Position numbers and translations under genes: made by a program. Shown piece after piece: positions 43,470 to 55,614 of a stretch of DNA of 64,000 nucleotides (its first letter is position 1; each line of letters starts with the position of its first letter). The notes beneath the pieces were generated by a model, which was given only the letters and a program-made list of their open reading frames with translations, made no database searches and was not told the origin of the DNA. Source of the stretch: Allium sativum (lineage: Eukaryota; Streptophyta; Magnoliopsida; Asparagales; Amaryllidaceae); NCBI GenBank assembly GCA_030737875.1, contig CM060915.1, positions 900,914,177 through 900,978,176 of the forward strand. The letters are read 5' to 3'.

Positions 43470-46378
43470 TGTAACAACCCGTATTTTTGAATAACATGTT
43501 ATAACATAAATCAAGGCAGAATTAAATGTTAAAATCTGAATCAAGGGAAACGGGCTGTGCCATTGCGTTCGTCTCGGAAAAATACGCGAAATAGAGTCCG
43601 AGTTTTCGAAAATCGGAGTGTGTATGACCAAGTTATGGCCCGTCAAAGTTTTCATAAAATTTCAAGTTCAAAAACAGTTCAAATTTGAATTTAGAATTCA
43701 AATTCAACCAAAACAGACTGGGCGGGAAAATTCCCGCCCAGACAGGTTGACAGGGGGGTCGACACTAGGGTCGACCTCCCCCCCAACCAGGTCGACACTA
43801 GAGTCGACCTGGGGGTCGACCTGGGGGTCGACCTCCCTGGTCGGCCTGGTGCACCTATTTTGGCTATTTGGACCTGTTTTGGAGGCTAGTGACGTGATTT
43901 GATGGCTCAGATTTGATTTTGGGTTAATCCTATGGCTAAAACTAATCCTAAACTCTATAAAAAGACCCTAATACCTAGCCTAAATCATCATAAATCAATC
44001 CTATAACTAAACTATGCCAAAATGTTTAATCATGGCCTCCACCCTCTTGTCATAGCCTCCATCTTCATTCATATGAGAGTTCCTAAGCTTGTTTGAGAGT
44101 TTCTAAGCTTGATTTAAGGCCAAAGTTCAATCTTTCTTCATCAAAGCAAGGATCTTTTGCTTGTTTCTCAAAGGGTTTTCATTGGAGCTTATCATTTGGG
44201 AGTGTTTAGAGTTGCTAGTGGCTTCGTCTCAATCTTATTTTATTTTATAAGTCTTCATAGCATTGTAAGCCCTATACTACTCTTAGATTCTAACTATGAA
44301 GTTAAATATGACATGTTGCAAGTTTGAGTTTGGGCCTAAGTATGATTTGTGCTTTGATCCTATCATGTTATGCATAGATTTACCCTATGCAAGTTTGTAA
44401 AGCTATCACCTTGACTTTGTGCATAGAAAGCTATGACCTTTGATTTGGAATGTTGCATTATGCAACATGAGAACTCTCATAACTTTTATGATAACTTGCA
44501 TATAATGTTATATGTGAACTTCTAGTCATCATCCTATGTCATCTAGGACCATGTATCACCTATTCGCTAAGTTTGAATGTTATGCATGTAACATGCAAGT
44601 TTAAATGAACATATTTTTGCCTCATATGCCACCATGTTTAACTTGTGGCCAACCTTATTACCTTATGCCCTTTTGTCATGCTTTTGCCAAGTTCCCTCTT
44701 TTGATCTATGTTATGTTATGCGAAACGTACATGCGATGGGAATGCGTTGGGTTTGGGTAATATTAATGACATGAAAACATGGTTTTAAAATATGACATGA
44801 ACATTGACTTGTGATTATGTTTGTAAACATAATGATGGACATGACACTTAGAAAATATGAGTGTGGCCAACTCGAGGTTGGGTTGAGTTTGTAGCATAAA
44901 TCTACCCGGAACCGACCGGCTTAACTAGTGGCTACAAACAATAGGACCCAATGTGAGTAGTTGGTCATGTCGCACTTGAAACCTGAGGTTAGACTAAGTT
45001 GTGGTGTAAAGCTACCCGGACCCGCCCGGCTTAACTAGTAACCACAACAAGGTCTAATGTGAGAGGTTGGGTGCATTAAGTTAATTAATGCCACATGATA
45101 GGGTTAAGTCATGGACTACTTGAATACTTAACCAATTAAACACGATGGATTGATAGGGTTAAGTCATGGGCTACTTGAATATACTTAACCAATTAAACAC
45201 GATGGATTGGTAGGGTTAAGACATGGACTACTTGAATACTTAACCAATTAAACCCGATGTATTGATAGGGTTAAGTCATGAACTGCTTGAATACACTTGA
45301 CCAACTCAATACATGGTTAGGATAGGGTTAACCACACTTAACCCGCTTGAAATCCTAGTTACGTGGTCCTTTTCAGTAGTAACCCTCTTAGATGTATCGT
45401 GGGTACCCTGGACTAGGCTAGGTTGGGGCACGATTACTGAATTGATTGTAAGAGACCAAAAGAGACGGCTGAAGGGTGCACCGGTTGTTCAGGCGGACCA
45501 TGGTTGTGCACATTAAGTCCGGAGTTGAACATGGGCACCAGTAGGTTTAGACTGTGCGTGCTTGACTTGTGTCTGTGGTTTACACCTTAGGGCTGGATAC
45601 ACCCTGGGGTGGACCTTGCACAGTTAACTACATTCCACGATTAAGCCGTATGACACCGATACACGACGAGTTAGGCTTATAGGGAGCCGATCGACTAGAC
45701 CGAGTAGTTGGACCTCGATTTAGGTCATCTCATGATGTGGGCCAGCTTTGGACCAAGGGATCATTTCTTGTTTATACTTGACATGGATTGGAATACTAGT
45801 ACACACCGGGTGCAACTTAACCTTGTATATGTGATGCCACACTTTATCTATCTTGTTAACTTTTCACCATGCCAGTTATCACCCCATGTCTCATCTCTGT
45901 TTTACATGTTCAGTTAACTTTATTAGTTTTTATACTAATAGTAGATAGGACTTACCAGTCTTTTTGACTGACCCGTTTTCTTTCGCCTCTTTTCTTCCGT
46001 TCCCCCCCCCCCCCAGGTTTACAGGGTGGGAACACTAGTACCTAGCTTGGATCTTTAGCTGCTTTTCTGGATAGCTCATGTACGGTTTGGACTTGAGCAT
46101 GCTATGGCCTTATTCTACTTTGGGGATAGTTTACTTTATGTTATTTCCGATTTTCAGTTTATGTTTTCTAGACTTGTAGTAGTTGGAAAATAATGACTCA
46201 GTACTTTGATGTAACTTGACTATGGTTTTGAAATATTAGTTTTATCCGCTGCTTTATTTACTCTATTTTTACTTATATGTTCTGTCTTGTGATATCTGCA
46301 TGCATGTTTACCTTGTTTAACGCCCATCCAAAGCTAGTGTGCTTGCAAGAGTGGTATTGGCTGAGGTGGGGTGTTACA
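43470..46378 (+). repeat. 5' LTR of the inner Tekay element
   Basis: 2909 bp. GC island with six GTCGAC sites at 43741-43850; TATA box CTCTATAAAAAG (about 43955); two units of about 118 bp beginning CGAGGTTGGGTTGAG or TGAGGTTAGACTAAG (44871, 44989); a tandem array of a 55-57-bp unit (45097-45330); and a poly-C run near 46003-46015. Short open frames inside are not genes. Confidence 0.95.
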
Positions 46379-46394
46379 TTTGGTATCAGAGCAT
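46379..46394 (+). promoter_or_regulatory. Primer-binding site of the inner Tekay element
   Basis: TTTGGTATCAGAGCAT follows the LTR end and matches the initiator tRNA-Met complement. Confidence 0.93.
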
Positions 46395-46573
46395 AAGGTT
46401 TACAAGATCTGAGCAAAAGGTTTTTAAAACTTACCTTTTGAGAAACTATTTTCAAAACCAATTAAGTATTTTCCAAGAAAAGTCTAGTTTATTTTAAATG
46501 GCTATTCCCCAAAAAGCCATTAGCACTATCCTTTGTTTCCTCATTCTCAATCTATCTTTTTCTTCGTTTCAGT

Positions 46574-47521
46574 ATGGCCAATAATTTTGCCATTCTAGAG
46601 GGCGTACCAGTACCTATTTGGTTTAGAAGGTACATGGAGGCAAGGGCGAATGAAGCCGGCCCCGCGGACATTCCTCCTCCTTCCCCCGTGGCTAACCTTC
46701 CTCCCCCTCCCGTAGCTGAGGTTTCTCCTCCTCCTCCTCAGTATCCACAAGCGGATTTCGCGAAGATTTGCAAGGACTTTAAGGCGATAGGTGGCAAGAA
46801 TTTTATTGGGACGGAGACTTTTGTTGAGGCAAGAAAGTGGTTAAAGGAAACTGAAGACCTCTTTGCTATCTTTGATATAGAAGACCGTAGGAAAGTTCTG
46901 TTAGCGGTATGGTTATTGAAAGAGGAAGCTGCATATTGGTGGGTAGTCACCACCACTACTAGACCAATTCAGACTTGGGATGACTTTAGGAGAAGGTTCA
47001 GATTGAGGTTTCTATCATCGACAGAAGAGAACCTTCGGATGGAGAGGTTCCTATCTCTAAAGCAAGGGGACATGACAGTTAGGGAATACGTGGATACGTT
47101 TAATCAACTTGCTCGGTTCGGTCTAGACTTGGTTAACACAGCTCAGAAAAAGGCCCTACGCTTTGCTCTAGGATTGAATGAGCCATTGCGCGGTTTGGCC
47201 ATGTCTCATATACCCATGAGGGCGACCTTCGAGAGTTTGGTGAATATGGCCCTGCTTCAAGAAGAAGATAAGAGTGGCAAGAAGGAGGTCAAGGAAAATG
47301 AGTCCCAAGGCGAGAAGGTAGATTCCGGAAAAGGAGGCAAGAACAACAACAGCAAGGACAACAAGTCAAGAGAAAGGAGGAAGTGCAACTTCTGTGGGAT
47401 TACTGGGCACATAGCCAAAGACTGTAGGAAGAAGAAAAGGAAGTTGGGAGAATGCTTTCATTGTGGAGAGTCTGGACACTATAGTAAGGATTGCCCGAAA
47501 AAGCGAGGACAAGGGCAATAA
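46574..47521 (+). CDS. gag: gag polyprotein of the inner Tekay element, ended early
   Basis: 315 codons, start ATG at 46574 about 195 bp behind the primer site, right after a TTTCAGT. Order: Pro-rich N-terminus ([14 protein letters not shown], about residues 35-55), Retrotrans_gag core ([66 protein letters not shown], residues 85-225), Lys/Glu-rich linker, and two CCHC zinc knuckles ([14 protein letters not shown] and [14 protein letters not shown], about 271-308). It stops at TAA 47519-47521. In this family pol normally follows in the same frame; here a tandem duplication of the knuckle region shifts pol by one frame and creates the stop. It would form the particle core in the cytoplasm. Confidence 0.93.
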   Translation: MANNFAILEGVPVPIWFRRYMEARANEAGPADIPPPSPVANLPPPPVAEVSPPPPQYPQADFAKICKDFKAIGGKNFIGTETFVEARKWLKETEDLFAIFDIEDRRKVLLAVWLLKEEAAYWWVVTTTTRPIQTWDDFRRRFRLRFLSSTEENLRMERFLSLKQGDMTVREYVDTFNQLARFGLDLVNTAQKKALRFALGLNEPLRGLAMSHIPMRATFESLVNMALLQEEDKSGKKEVKENESQGEKVDSGKGGKNNNSKDNKSRERRKCNFCGITGHIAKDCRKKKRKLGECFHCGESGHYSKDCPKKRGQGQ

Positions 47522-50500
47522 GGCCAACAACAGCAAGGCAAAGGACCCAAGAAAATGCAACTTCTGTGGGATTGTTGGGCACATAGCTAAAGATTGCAGA
47601 AAGAAGAAGAGGAAGTTGGGCGAATGCTTTCACTGTGGAGAGCCTGGACACCTTAGCAAGGATTGCCCCAAGAAGCAAGGACAAGGGCAAGGACAGACTC
47701 AGCGTGCAGGACCTTCTGGAGGGCAAGTGCATGCCCTCAACACTGCTCCAGTTCAAGACCGAGGTAGTATTTCTGTAGAAAGCCTTGTTTATATTTCTGA
47801 TTATCCTGTTCGCACCTTATTTGATTCTGGCGCATCGCATAGTTTTATTTCTTCTGACATTGTTGAAAGTTTGCACCTAAGTACTAGTCTAGTTGAGGAT
47901 CCCGTTAGTGTTTCAAATCCAATTGGGGGTTCCGCCCATCTATCTATGATTTGTGTGGATTTGAAGATTTCTATCTTGACCGTGGAATTCACGTGTAATG
48001 CTTATGTTCTTGGGTTCACGGGATACGGGTTGATTTTGGGCATGGATTGGTTGTCTAGTTATGGAGCCATCCTCGATTGTGAGCATAGGGTGGTGAGGCT
48101 CATGACTCGCCTCGGTAATACCCTAGAAATTTCTTGTAACCCTAGAGGTCCCGTCATGTTATGTTATCTTGAATCTCTTGACTCGTCCATCGATGATCTG
48201 CAATCTGTAAGGGTGGTCCGAGACTATCCTGATGTCTTTGAAGAAGTTAAGGGGTTACCCCCTAAACGAGAGATAGATTTCCGCATTTATCTAGTCGATA
48301 ATGCCAAGCCAGTATCATTGCCCGTTAGGCACATGGCCCTACGTGAAAGAAGGGAGCTCAGTAAGCAAATCAAGGAGTTGCTTGAGAAGAATTTTATTAG
48401 GCGAAGCATTTCTGAATGGGGTGCTCCTATGGTATTCGCTACTAAGGCGGATGGTTCGCTTCGTCTATGTGTTGATTATCGAGAGTTGAACAAGCTGACA
48501 AAGAAGAATAGGCACCCGTTACCGAGGATAGACGACCTCTTTGACCAGCTTGTTGGTGCTTCTATTTTCTCTCAGCTCGATCTAGCCACCGGATTTCATC
48601 AGCTTAGAGTGGCTGAGGATAGTATTGATAAAACTGCGTTTAGGACTCCAGATGGATTCTTTGAATGGCTTGTCATGCCATTCGGTTTGACTAATGCACC
48701 CGCCTACTTCGTAGATTTGATGAGTAGGGTGTTCAGGGAGTTCCTTAACAAGTTTGTAGTTGTCTTCGTGGATGATATTCTGATTTTCTCAAAGGATGAG
48801 GAAGAACATGCTAGACATCTCAAGGAAGTGATGGATACACTTAGAGCTCATCAGTTGAAATCCAAGTTCTCCAAATGCCATTTTTGGAGAAGGGAAGTTC
48901 GATTTCTTGGACATATAGTTTCTAAGCAAGGCATAGCGGTGGATCCCGCGAAAGTGGTTGCGGTTCAAGACTGGAAGACTCCTAGGAATGCAACCGAAGT
49001 AAGAAGCTTCCTCGGTCTGGCGGGCTACTATAGGAAGTTCATCAGGGACTTCGCTAAGATTTCAGCCCCTCTTACTAGATTGACGAAGAAGAACTTAGTC
49101 TTCGCATGGGACTTAGAATGTGAGCTTGCTTTTCAAAGGCTCAAGAGGGCCCTTACTACAGCTCCAGTTTTGGTATTACCCGATGGCGGTAAGATGTTTA
49201 CCGTGTACACCGATGCATGTGGCACGGGGTTAGGTGCTGTTCTGATGCAGGAAGGAAGAGTGATATGTTATAGGGGTAGGCAACTTAAAATTCATGAGAA
49301 GAACTATCCCATTCATGATTTGGAATTGGCGGCGATCATCTTTGCTCTCAAATCCTGGCGCCACTATCTTCTAGGCAAAAGGTTCGAGTTGTATACTGAT
49401 CACAAGTCACTCAAGTACCTCTTCTCACAAAAAGATCTGAATCTAAGGCAGCAAAGGTGGATGGAATTCTTGGCATCTTATGACTTCGAGATAGCTTATA
49501 CCCCTGGCAAGGGTAATGTTGTGGCAGATGCACTAAGCAGAAGTAGGTTGACTTTGAGTCCCTTGTTTGTTGAGATGAGGAGCCTAGAGTTCTTAGCAAC
49601 CTTTGATTTTATAACAGCTGTTGAGTCGATGACGGGTTCGTTAGCATCCCTTGGGCTTAGACCTATACTTCTTGATCAAGTTGGGGCTTCGCAGAAAGGA
49701 GACCCGCAGATAGTCGAGGTCATGGACAAGTTGATTCAGGGTGAGACATCTAGTCACCTTGCTAGATATACTATTGATGAAAAGGGTTGGCTAAGGCATG
49801 ATGGAAGGCTATGCGTTCCACAAGTAGGAGACTTGGTGCATAAAGTTCTCGAAGAAGCGCATCACTCGAAGATGACTATACATCCTGGAGGAGATAAGAT
49901 GTATAGAGATATGAAGCGCATTTTCTTTTGGGCTGGAATGAAGAAGGATGTGGCAGAGTATGTTTCAAAGTGCATGGTGTGCCAACAAGTGAAAGCCGAG
50001 TCGAAGAAACCCAGTGGGCTATTACATCCATTAGAGGTCCCGCAATGGAAGTGGGAAAGTATCTCTATGGATTTTGTGGACGGATTTCCTAGGTCAAGGA
50101 AAGGGAATACGAGCATATGGGTCATAGTTGATAGACTTACGAAGAGTGCTCATTTCATTCCAGTGAAGAGCAAGAGGACCGCATCATGGCTAGCATCTGT
50201 TTATCTTCGAGAGATAGTGAGATTGCATGGAGTTCCTTCTAGCATAGTTAGCGATCGTGACCCAATCTTCACTAGCCAATTCTGGAATAGTTTGCAAGAA
50301 GCAATGGGTACGCGATTTAATCTAAGTACAGCCTACCACCCCCAGACAGATGGCCAAACCGAAAGGGTGAATAGAGTGCTAGAAGATCTCTTGAGGCTTT
50401 GTGTTCTTGACTTTGGTGGTACTTGGGAAGACCACCTCCCTCTTGTGGAGTTTGCTTATAATAATAGCTATCAAGCTAGCATAGGGATGGCACAATTTGA

Positions 50501-50879
50501 AGCTTTGTATGGGAGGCCGTGCAAGCCACCAACATGTTGGTGGGAGACGACGGATAAGCTTATAATTGGGCCCGACATGATAAAGGACACATCCAAGAGG
50601 GTTGAATTGATTCGAAGACGGATGAAAACGGCCCAAGACAGACAGAAATCCTATGCAGACAAGCGAAGGACAGACTTAGAATTTAAAGATGGAGATATGG
50701 TCTTTGTGAAGATTTCTCCTTTGCGAAATGTGGTTCATTTTGGAGCAGTTGGGAAGCTGGCACCAAGGTTCGTAGGACCCTTCCCTATCATAGAGAGAAT
50801 TGGGAAGATGGCTTATAAGGTGCAATTGCCCGAGAAGCTGGCCGGAGTGCATAATGTCTTTCATGTCTCTCATCTCTGA
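47463..50879 (+). CDS. pol: pol polyprotein of the inner Tekay element (protease, RT, RNase H, integrase)
   Basis: A 1138-codon open frame, the longest in the window. The ATG at 47463 lies in the duplicated knuckle region and need not be the real start. Order: duplicated knuckles [14 protein letters not shown] and [14 protein letters not shown] (residues 32-70); protease [10 protein letters not shown] (about 119-128); RT with [22 protein letters not shown], and catalytic FVDD at 48765-48776 (about 435-438); RNase H with [23 protein letters not shown] and [10 protein letters not shown] (about 580-660); integrase zinc domain [13 protein letters not shown] (about 800-843); and core with [22 protein letters not shown] (D, D, E, about 870-970). 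The frame stops at a TGA (50877-50879) in FHVSHL, where the outer copy has CGA. All catalytic residues looked for are present. Confidence 0.95.
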   Translation: MESLDTIVRIARKSEDKGNKANNSKAKDPRKCNFCGIVGHIAKDCRKKKRKLGECFHCGEPGHLSKDCPKKQGQGQGQTQRAGPSGGQVHALNTAPVQDRGSISVESLVYISDYPVRTLFDSGASHSFISSDIVESLHLSTSLVEDPVSVSNPIGGSAHLSMICVDLKISILTVEFTCNAYVLGFTGYGLILGMDWLSSYGAILDCEHRVVRLMTRLGNTLEISCNPRGPVMLCYLESLDSSIDDLQSVRVVRDYPDVFEEVKGLPPKREIDFRIYLVDNAKPVSLPVRHMALRERRELSKQIKELLEKNFIRRSISEWGAPMVFATKADGSLRLCVDYRELNKLTKKNRHPLPRIDDLFDQLVGASIFSQLDLATGFHQLRVAEDSIDKTAFRTPDGFFEWLVMPFGLTNAPAYFVDLMSRVFREFLNKFVVVFVDDILIFSKDEEEHARHLKEVMDTLRAHQLKSKFSKCHFWRREVRFLGHIVSKQGIAVDPAKVVAVQDWKTPRNATEVRSFLGLAGYYRKFIRDFAKISAPLTRLTKKNLVFAWDLECELAFQRLKRALTTAPVLVLPDGGKMFTVYTDACGTGLGAVLMQEGRVICYRGRQLKIHEKNYPIHDLELAAIIFALKSWRHYLLGKRFELYTDHKSLKYLFSQKDLNLRQQRWMEFLASYDFEIAYTPGKGNVVADALSRSRLTLSPLFVEMRSLEFLATFDFITAVESMTGSLASLGLRPILLDQVGASQKGDPQIVEVMDKLIQGETSSHLARYTIDEKGWLRHDGRLCVPQVGDLVHKVLEEAHHSKMTIHPGGDKMYRDMKRIFFWAGMKKDVAEYVSKCMVCQQVKAESKKPSGLLHPLEVPQWKWESISMDFVDGFPRSRKGNTSIWVIVDRLTKSAHFIPVKSKRTASWLASVYLREIVRLHGVPSSIVSDRDPIFTSQFWNSLQEAMGTRFNLSTAYHPQTDGQTERVNRVLEDLLRLCVLDFGGTWEDHLPLVEFAYNNSYQASIGMAQFEALYGRPCKPPTCWWETTDKLIIGPDMIKDTSKRVELIRRRMKTAQDRQKSYADKRRTDLEFKDGDMVFVKISPLRNVVHFGAVGKLAPRFVGPFPIIERIGKMAYKVQLPEKLAGVHNVFHVSHL

Positions 50880-51172
50880 AAGTGCCTACATGAGTCCGCT
50901 GAGGTGGTTGAACCTAGCATTCTTGAAGACATGGAGGTGGAGAAAGAGGCAACCCTGAGACGAGCTCCGATTCGTATCATGGAAACAGAGACAAAGAAGC
51001 TCAGAAGCAAAGAAGTTAAGCTTGTTAAGGTGCAATGGAGTGAAGCAGAGGAAGACGCAACTTGGGAAACCGAGGAGAAGATGCGTGGGCTTTATCCATT
51101 TCTTTTTGAGGGTACATTTTCAATCTCTTTTCCTAGTTGGTATATCTTTCTTTTGCTATCCATGTTTATCTA
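50880..51172 (+). pseudogene. pol: Integrase tail and chromodomain of inner Tekay, cut off by a stop
   Basis: Same frame as pol after the TGA: KCLHESAEVVEPSILEDMEV, then APIRIMETETKKLRSKEVKL and VKVQWSEAEEDATWETEEKM, then RGLYPFLF. This is the integrase C-terminal chromodomain of chromoviruses (VKVQW..EEATWE pattern), thought to guide insertion to marked chromatin. It stays open to a TAG at 51171-51173. One nonsense change separates it from the rest. Confidence 0.9.
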
Positions 51173-51711
51173 GTTTCGTAAATCTTGTCATAAGAACCTT
51201 AGGTAGAAACCCTTGGTTGAAACATGTATTTGAAACATGTTATGCTTGATGTTTGTCAGTGGTTGCAAGTGTTTGCAAGTGGATACTCGTGGATGCATGA
51301 TACACGTTAGGCACTAAGATCGGCTCACACACTTTCATACCGCATATGCATGAGTGTTTATGCTTATTCATGGATGAAACTTGTATGCTATCACATGGAT
51401 GTTGCATATGGATGGATGTTATGTGCACTCATATAGAGACTATGGATTATATTAGGAATTCGCATACATATGGACTCATTACACTAACATATTTTTGCAT
51501 TAAGGAGGTTTACTGAATCAGTAACCGCCTGATTTTCGCATTAGATAAGTAAATATACACACACCTTTGCATATGTTCATACAGCATTTAGAATCTTTTA
51601 AGGACAATGATTACTTGTGGATGATGTTTTGAGTAGATGGATGATGGATGGTAGGATACGTTCTTCCTAACTTGAAGATTTCGGGGACGAAATCCTTTAA
51701 GGTGGGGAGGA
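51173..51711 (+). other. 3' untranslated region and purine tract of inner Tekay
   Basis: No gene. It contains GTGGTTGCAAGTGTTTGCAAGTGG-like short repeats (about 51258-51285). It ends in the purine tract AAGGTGGGGAGGA (51699-51711) directly before the right LTR. Confidence 0.8.
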
Positions 51712-54606
51712 TGTAACAACCCGTATTTTTGAATAACAAGTTATAACATAAATCAAGGCAGAATTAAATGTTAAAATCTGAATCAAGGGAAACGGACTGT
51801 GCCATTGCGTTCATCTCGGAAAAATACGCGAAATAGAGTCCGAGTTTTCGAAAATCGGAGTCCGTATGACCAAGTTATGGCCCGTCAAAGTTTTCAGAAA
51901 ATTTCAAGTTCAAAAACAGTTCAAATTTGAATTTAGAATTCAAATTCAACCAAAACAGACTGGGCGGGAAAATTCCCGCCCTGACAGGTCGACAGGGGGG
52001 TCGACACTAGGGTCGACCTCCCCCCCAACCAGGTCGACACTAGAGTCGACCTGGTGGTCGACCTCCCTGGTCGGCCAGGTCGGCCTGGTGCACCTATTTT
52101 GGCTGTTTGGACCTGTTTTGGAGGCTAGTGACGTGATTTGATGGCTCAGATTTGATTTAGGGTTAATCCTATGGCTAAAACTAATCCTAAACTCTATAAA
52201 AAGACCCTAATACCTAGCCTAAATCATCATAAATCAATCCTATAACTAAACTATGCCAAAATGTTTAATCATGGCCTCCACCCTCTTGTCATAGCCTCCA
52301 TCTTCATTCATATGAGAGTTCCTAAGCTTGTTTGAGAGTTTCTAAGCTTGATTTAAGGCCAAAGTTCAATCTTTCTTCATCAAAGCAAGGATCTTTTGCT
52401 TGTTTCTCAAAGGGTTTTCATTGGAGCTTATCATTTGGGAGTGTTTAGAGTTGCTAGTGGCTTCGTCTCAATCTTATTTTATTTTATAAGTCTTCATAGC
52501 ATTGTAAGCCCTATACTACTCTTAGATTCTAACTATGAAGTTAAATATGACATGTTGCAAGTTTGAGTTTGGGCCTAAGTATGATTTGTGCTTTGATCCT
52601 ATCATGTTATGCATAGATTTAAGTTTGTAAAGCTATCACCTTGACTTTGTGCATAGAAAGCTATGACCTTTGATTTGGAATGTTGCATTATGCAACATGA
52701 GAACTCTCATAACTTTTATGATAACTTGCATATAATGTTATATGCGAACTTCTAGTCATCATCCTATGTCATCTAGGACCATGTATCACCTATTCGCTAA
52801 GTTTGAATGTTATGCATGTAACATGCAAGTTTAAATGAACATATTTATGCCTCATATGCCACCATGTTTAACTTGTGGCCAACCTTATTACCTTATGCCC
52901 TTTTGTCATGCTTTTGCCAAGTTCCCTCTTTTGATCTATGTTATGTTATGCGAAACGTACATGCGATGGGAATGCGTTGGGTTTGGGTAATATTAATGAC
53001 ATGAAAACATGGTTTTAAAATATGACATGAACATTGACTTGTGATTATGTTTGTAAACATAATGATGGACATGACACTTAGAAAATATGAGTGTGGCCAA
53101 CTCGAGGTTGGGTTGAGTTTGTAGCATAAATCTACCCGGAACCGACCGGCTTAACTAGTGGCTACAAACAATAGGACCCAATGTGAGTAGTTGGTCATGT
53201 CGCACTTGAAACTCGAGGTTAGACTAAGTTGTGGTGTAAAGCTACCCGGACCCGCCCGGCTTAACTAGTAACCACAACAAGGTCTAATGTGAGAGGTTGG
53301 GTGCATTAAGTTAATTAATGCCACATGGTAGGGTTAAGTCATGGACTACTTGAATACTTAACCAATTAAACACGATGGATTGATATGGTTAAGTCATGGA
53401 CTACTTGAATATACTTAACCAATTAAACACGATGGATTGGTAGGGTTAAGACATGGACTACTTGAATACTTAACCAATTAAACCCGATGTATTGATAGGG
53501 TTAAGTCATGAACTGCTTGAATACACTTGACCAACTCAATACATGGTTAGGATAGGATTAACCACACTTAACCCGCTTGAAATCCTAGTTACGTGGTCCT
53601 TTTCAGCAGTAACCTTCTTAGAAGTATCATGGGTACCCTGGACTAGGCTAGGGTGGGGCACGATTACTGAATTGATTGTAAGAGACCAAAAGAGACGGCT
53701 GAAGGGTGCACCGGTTGTTCAGGCGGACCATGGTCGTGCACATTAAGTCCGGAGTTGAACATGGGCACCAGTAGGTTTAGACTGTGCGTGCTTGAATTGT
53801 GTCTGTGGTTTAAACCTTAGGGCTGGATACACCCTGGGGTGGACCTTGCACAGTTAACTACATTCCACGATTAAGCCGTATGACACCGATACACGACGAG
53901 TTAGGCTTATAGGGAGCCGATCGACTAGACCGAGTAGTTGGACCTTGATTTAGGTCATCTCATGATGTGGTCCAGCTTTGGGCCAAGGGATCATTTCTTG
54001 TTTATACTTGACATGGATTGGAATAATAGTACACACCGGGTGCAACTTAACCTTGTATATGCGATGCCACACTTGATCTATCTTGTTAACTTTTCACCAT
54101 GCCAGTTATCACCCCATGTCTCATCTCTGTTTTACATGTTCAGTTAACTTTATTAGTTTTTATACTAATAGTAGATAGGACTTACCAGTCTTTTTGACTG
54201 ACCCGTTTTCTTTCGCCTCTTTTCTTCCGTTCCCCCCCCCCTAGGTTTACAGGGTGGGAACACTAGTACCTAGCTTGGATCTTTAGCTGCTTTTCTGGAT
54301 AGCTCATGTACGGTTTGGACTTGAGCATGCTATGGCCTTATTCTACTTTGGGGATAGTTTACTTTATGTTATTTCCGGTTTTCAGTTTATGTTTTCTAGA
54401 CTTGTAGTAGTTGGAAAATAATGACTCAGTACTTTGATGTAACTTCACTATGGTTTTGAAATATTAGTTTTATCCGCTGCTTTATTTACTCTGTTTTTAC
54501 TTATATGTTCTGTCTTGTGATATCTGCATGCATGTTTACCTTGTTTAATGCCCCTCCAAAGCTAGTGTGCTTGCAAGAGTGGCATTGGCTGAGGTGGGGT
54601 GTTACA
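51712..54606 (+). repeat. 3' LTR of the inner Tekay element
   Basis: 2895 bp, nearly identical to 43470-46378. It lacks CCTATGC near 52620 and has a shorter poly-C run (54232-54241) and a rearranged GTCGAC island (51985-52095). Confidence 0.96.
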
Positions 54607-55614
54607 GGATAGCTATGGATCCCGCAAAAGTAGTTGCGGTGCAAGATTCGAAGGTTCCACAGAATGCAACCGAAGTTCGAAGCTTTCTCGGGCTAGCGGG
54701 ATTTTACCGAAAGTTCATTAAAGACTTTGCAAAAATCTCATCCCCACTCACAAGACTGACAAAGAAGAATCTAACTTTCGTTTGGGATTTGGATTGAGAT
54801 GTTGCTTTCCAACATTTGAAAAGGGCTCTAACAACTGCCCCAATTCTGACATTGCCTGATGGGAGAAAAATGTTAACCGTATACACAGATGCATGCGGTA
54901 CAGGATTAGGCGCTGTCTTGATGCAAGAAGGCAAGGTAGTTTGTTATGGGGGAAGGCAGTTGAAGGTACATGAGAAAAACTACCCAACTCATGATTTGGA
55001 GTTAGCTGCCATTGTTTTCGCTCTTAAGTCGTGGCGTCATTATCTACTAGGAGAAAGGTTTGAATTGTTTACTGACCATAAGTCGTTAAAGTACCTTTTC
55101 TCACAGAAAGATCTTAACTTAAGACAACAAAGGAGGATGAAATTTCTGGCCTCATATGATTTTGAGATTTCCTATACGCCTAGCAAGAGCAATGTGGTAG
55201 CAGACGCCTTGAGTAGAAATAAGCTGACCTTAAGTCCTCTCTTCGTAGAAAGGCAAAACTTGGAGTACATAGCAAACTTTGACTTTAGACCCTCCTCTGA
55301 ATTTGTACCTGGTTTGTTAGCATCGCTAGAGGTGCGGCATACTCTTTTGGACTCAATAGGAACCACGCAACGTGAAGACCCTCAGCTAGTAGATATGATG
55401 GATAAGATAATTAAGGGTGATACTTCTAGTCACCTCAATAGATACTCCATCGATGATAAGGGTTGGTTGAGACAGGATGAAAGGCTATGCGTCCCACAAG
55501 CAAGGGATTTGGTGAAGACGGTTCTCGAAGAAGCACACCATTCTAAGCTTACCATACACCCAGGTGGGGACAGGATGTATAAAGACATAAAAAAGTTTTC
55601 TTTTGGAATGGCAT
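54607..55614 (+). pseudogene. pol: Outer Tekay RT connection and RNase H, 3' half of pol
   Basis: Continues the outer pol after the insertion: [40 protein letters not shown], then a TGA at 54795-54797 in DLD*DVAFQ. RNase H follows with [49 protein letters not shown], and [12 protein letters not shown]. The integrase zinc domain starts with [20 protein letters not shown]. The frame is lost at about 55600 (a frameshift in FFWNGMKRD). Confidence 0.93.

Larger units (their letters stand above)
43470..54606 (+). mobile_element. Inner Tekay/Del-type chromovirus, young, nested in outer Tekay pol
   Basis: LTRs of 2909 and 2895 bp start TGTAACAACCC and end GGGTGTTACA. The target-site duplication is perfect, GGATA (43465-43469 and 54607-54611). 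Primer site, purine tract, gag and a 1138-codon pol frame are all present. By eye the LTRs differ at roughly 45 positions plus small indels (about 1.5%), which makes this the youngest LTR element here. Defects: a duplication-caused frameshift at gag/pol, and a TGA before the chromodomain. Confidence 0.96.

Noticed and set aside
43618..43902. 94-codon frame, repeated at 51866-52141
   Set aside because: Inside the two LTRs of the inner Tekay element, upstream of the TATA box; its repeats come from the GTCGAC island.
45097..45340. Regular repeat array resembling a CRISPR
   Set aside because: Units are adjacent without unique spacers, lie in a retrotransposon LTR and are of plant origin.
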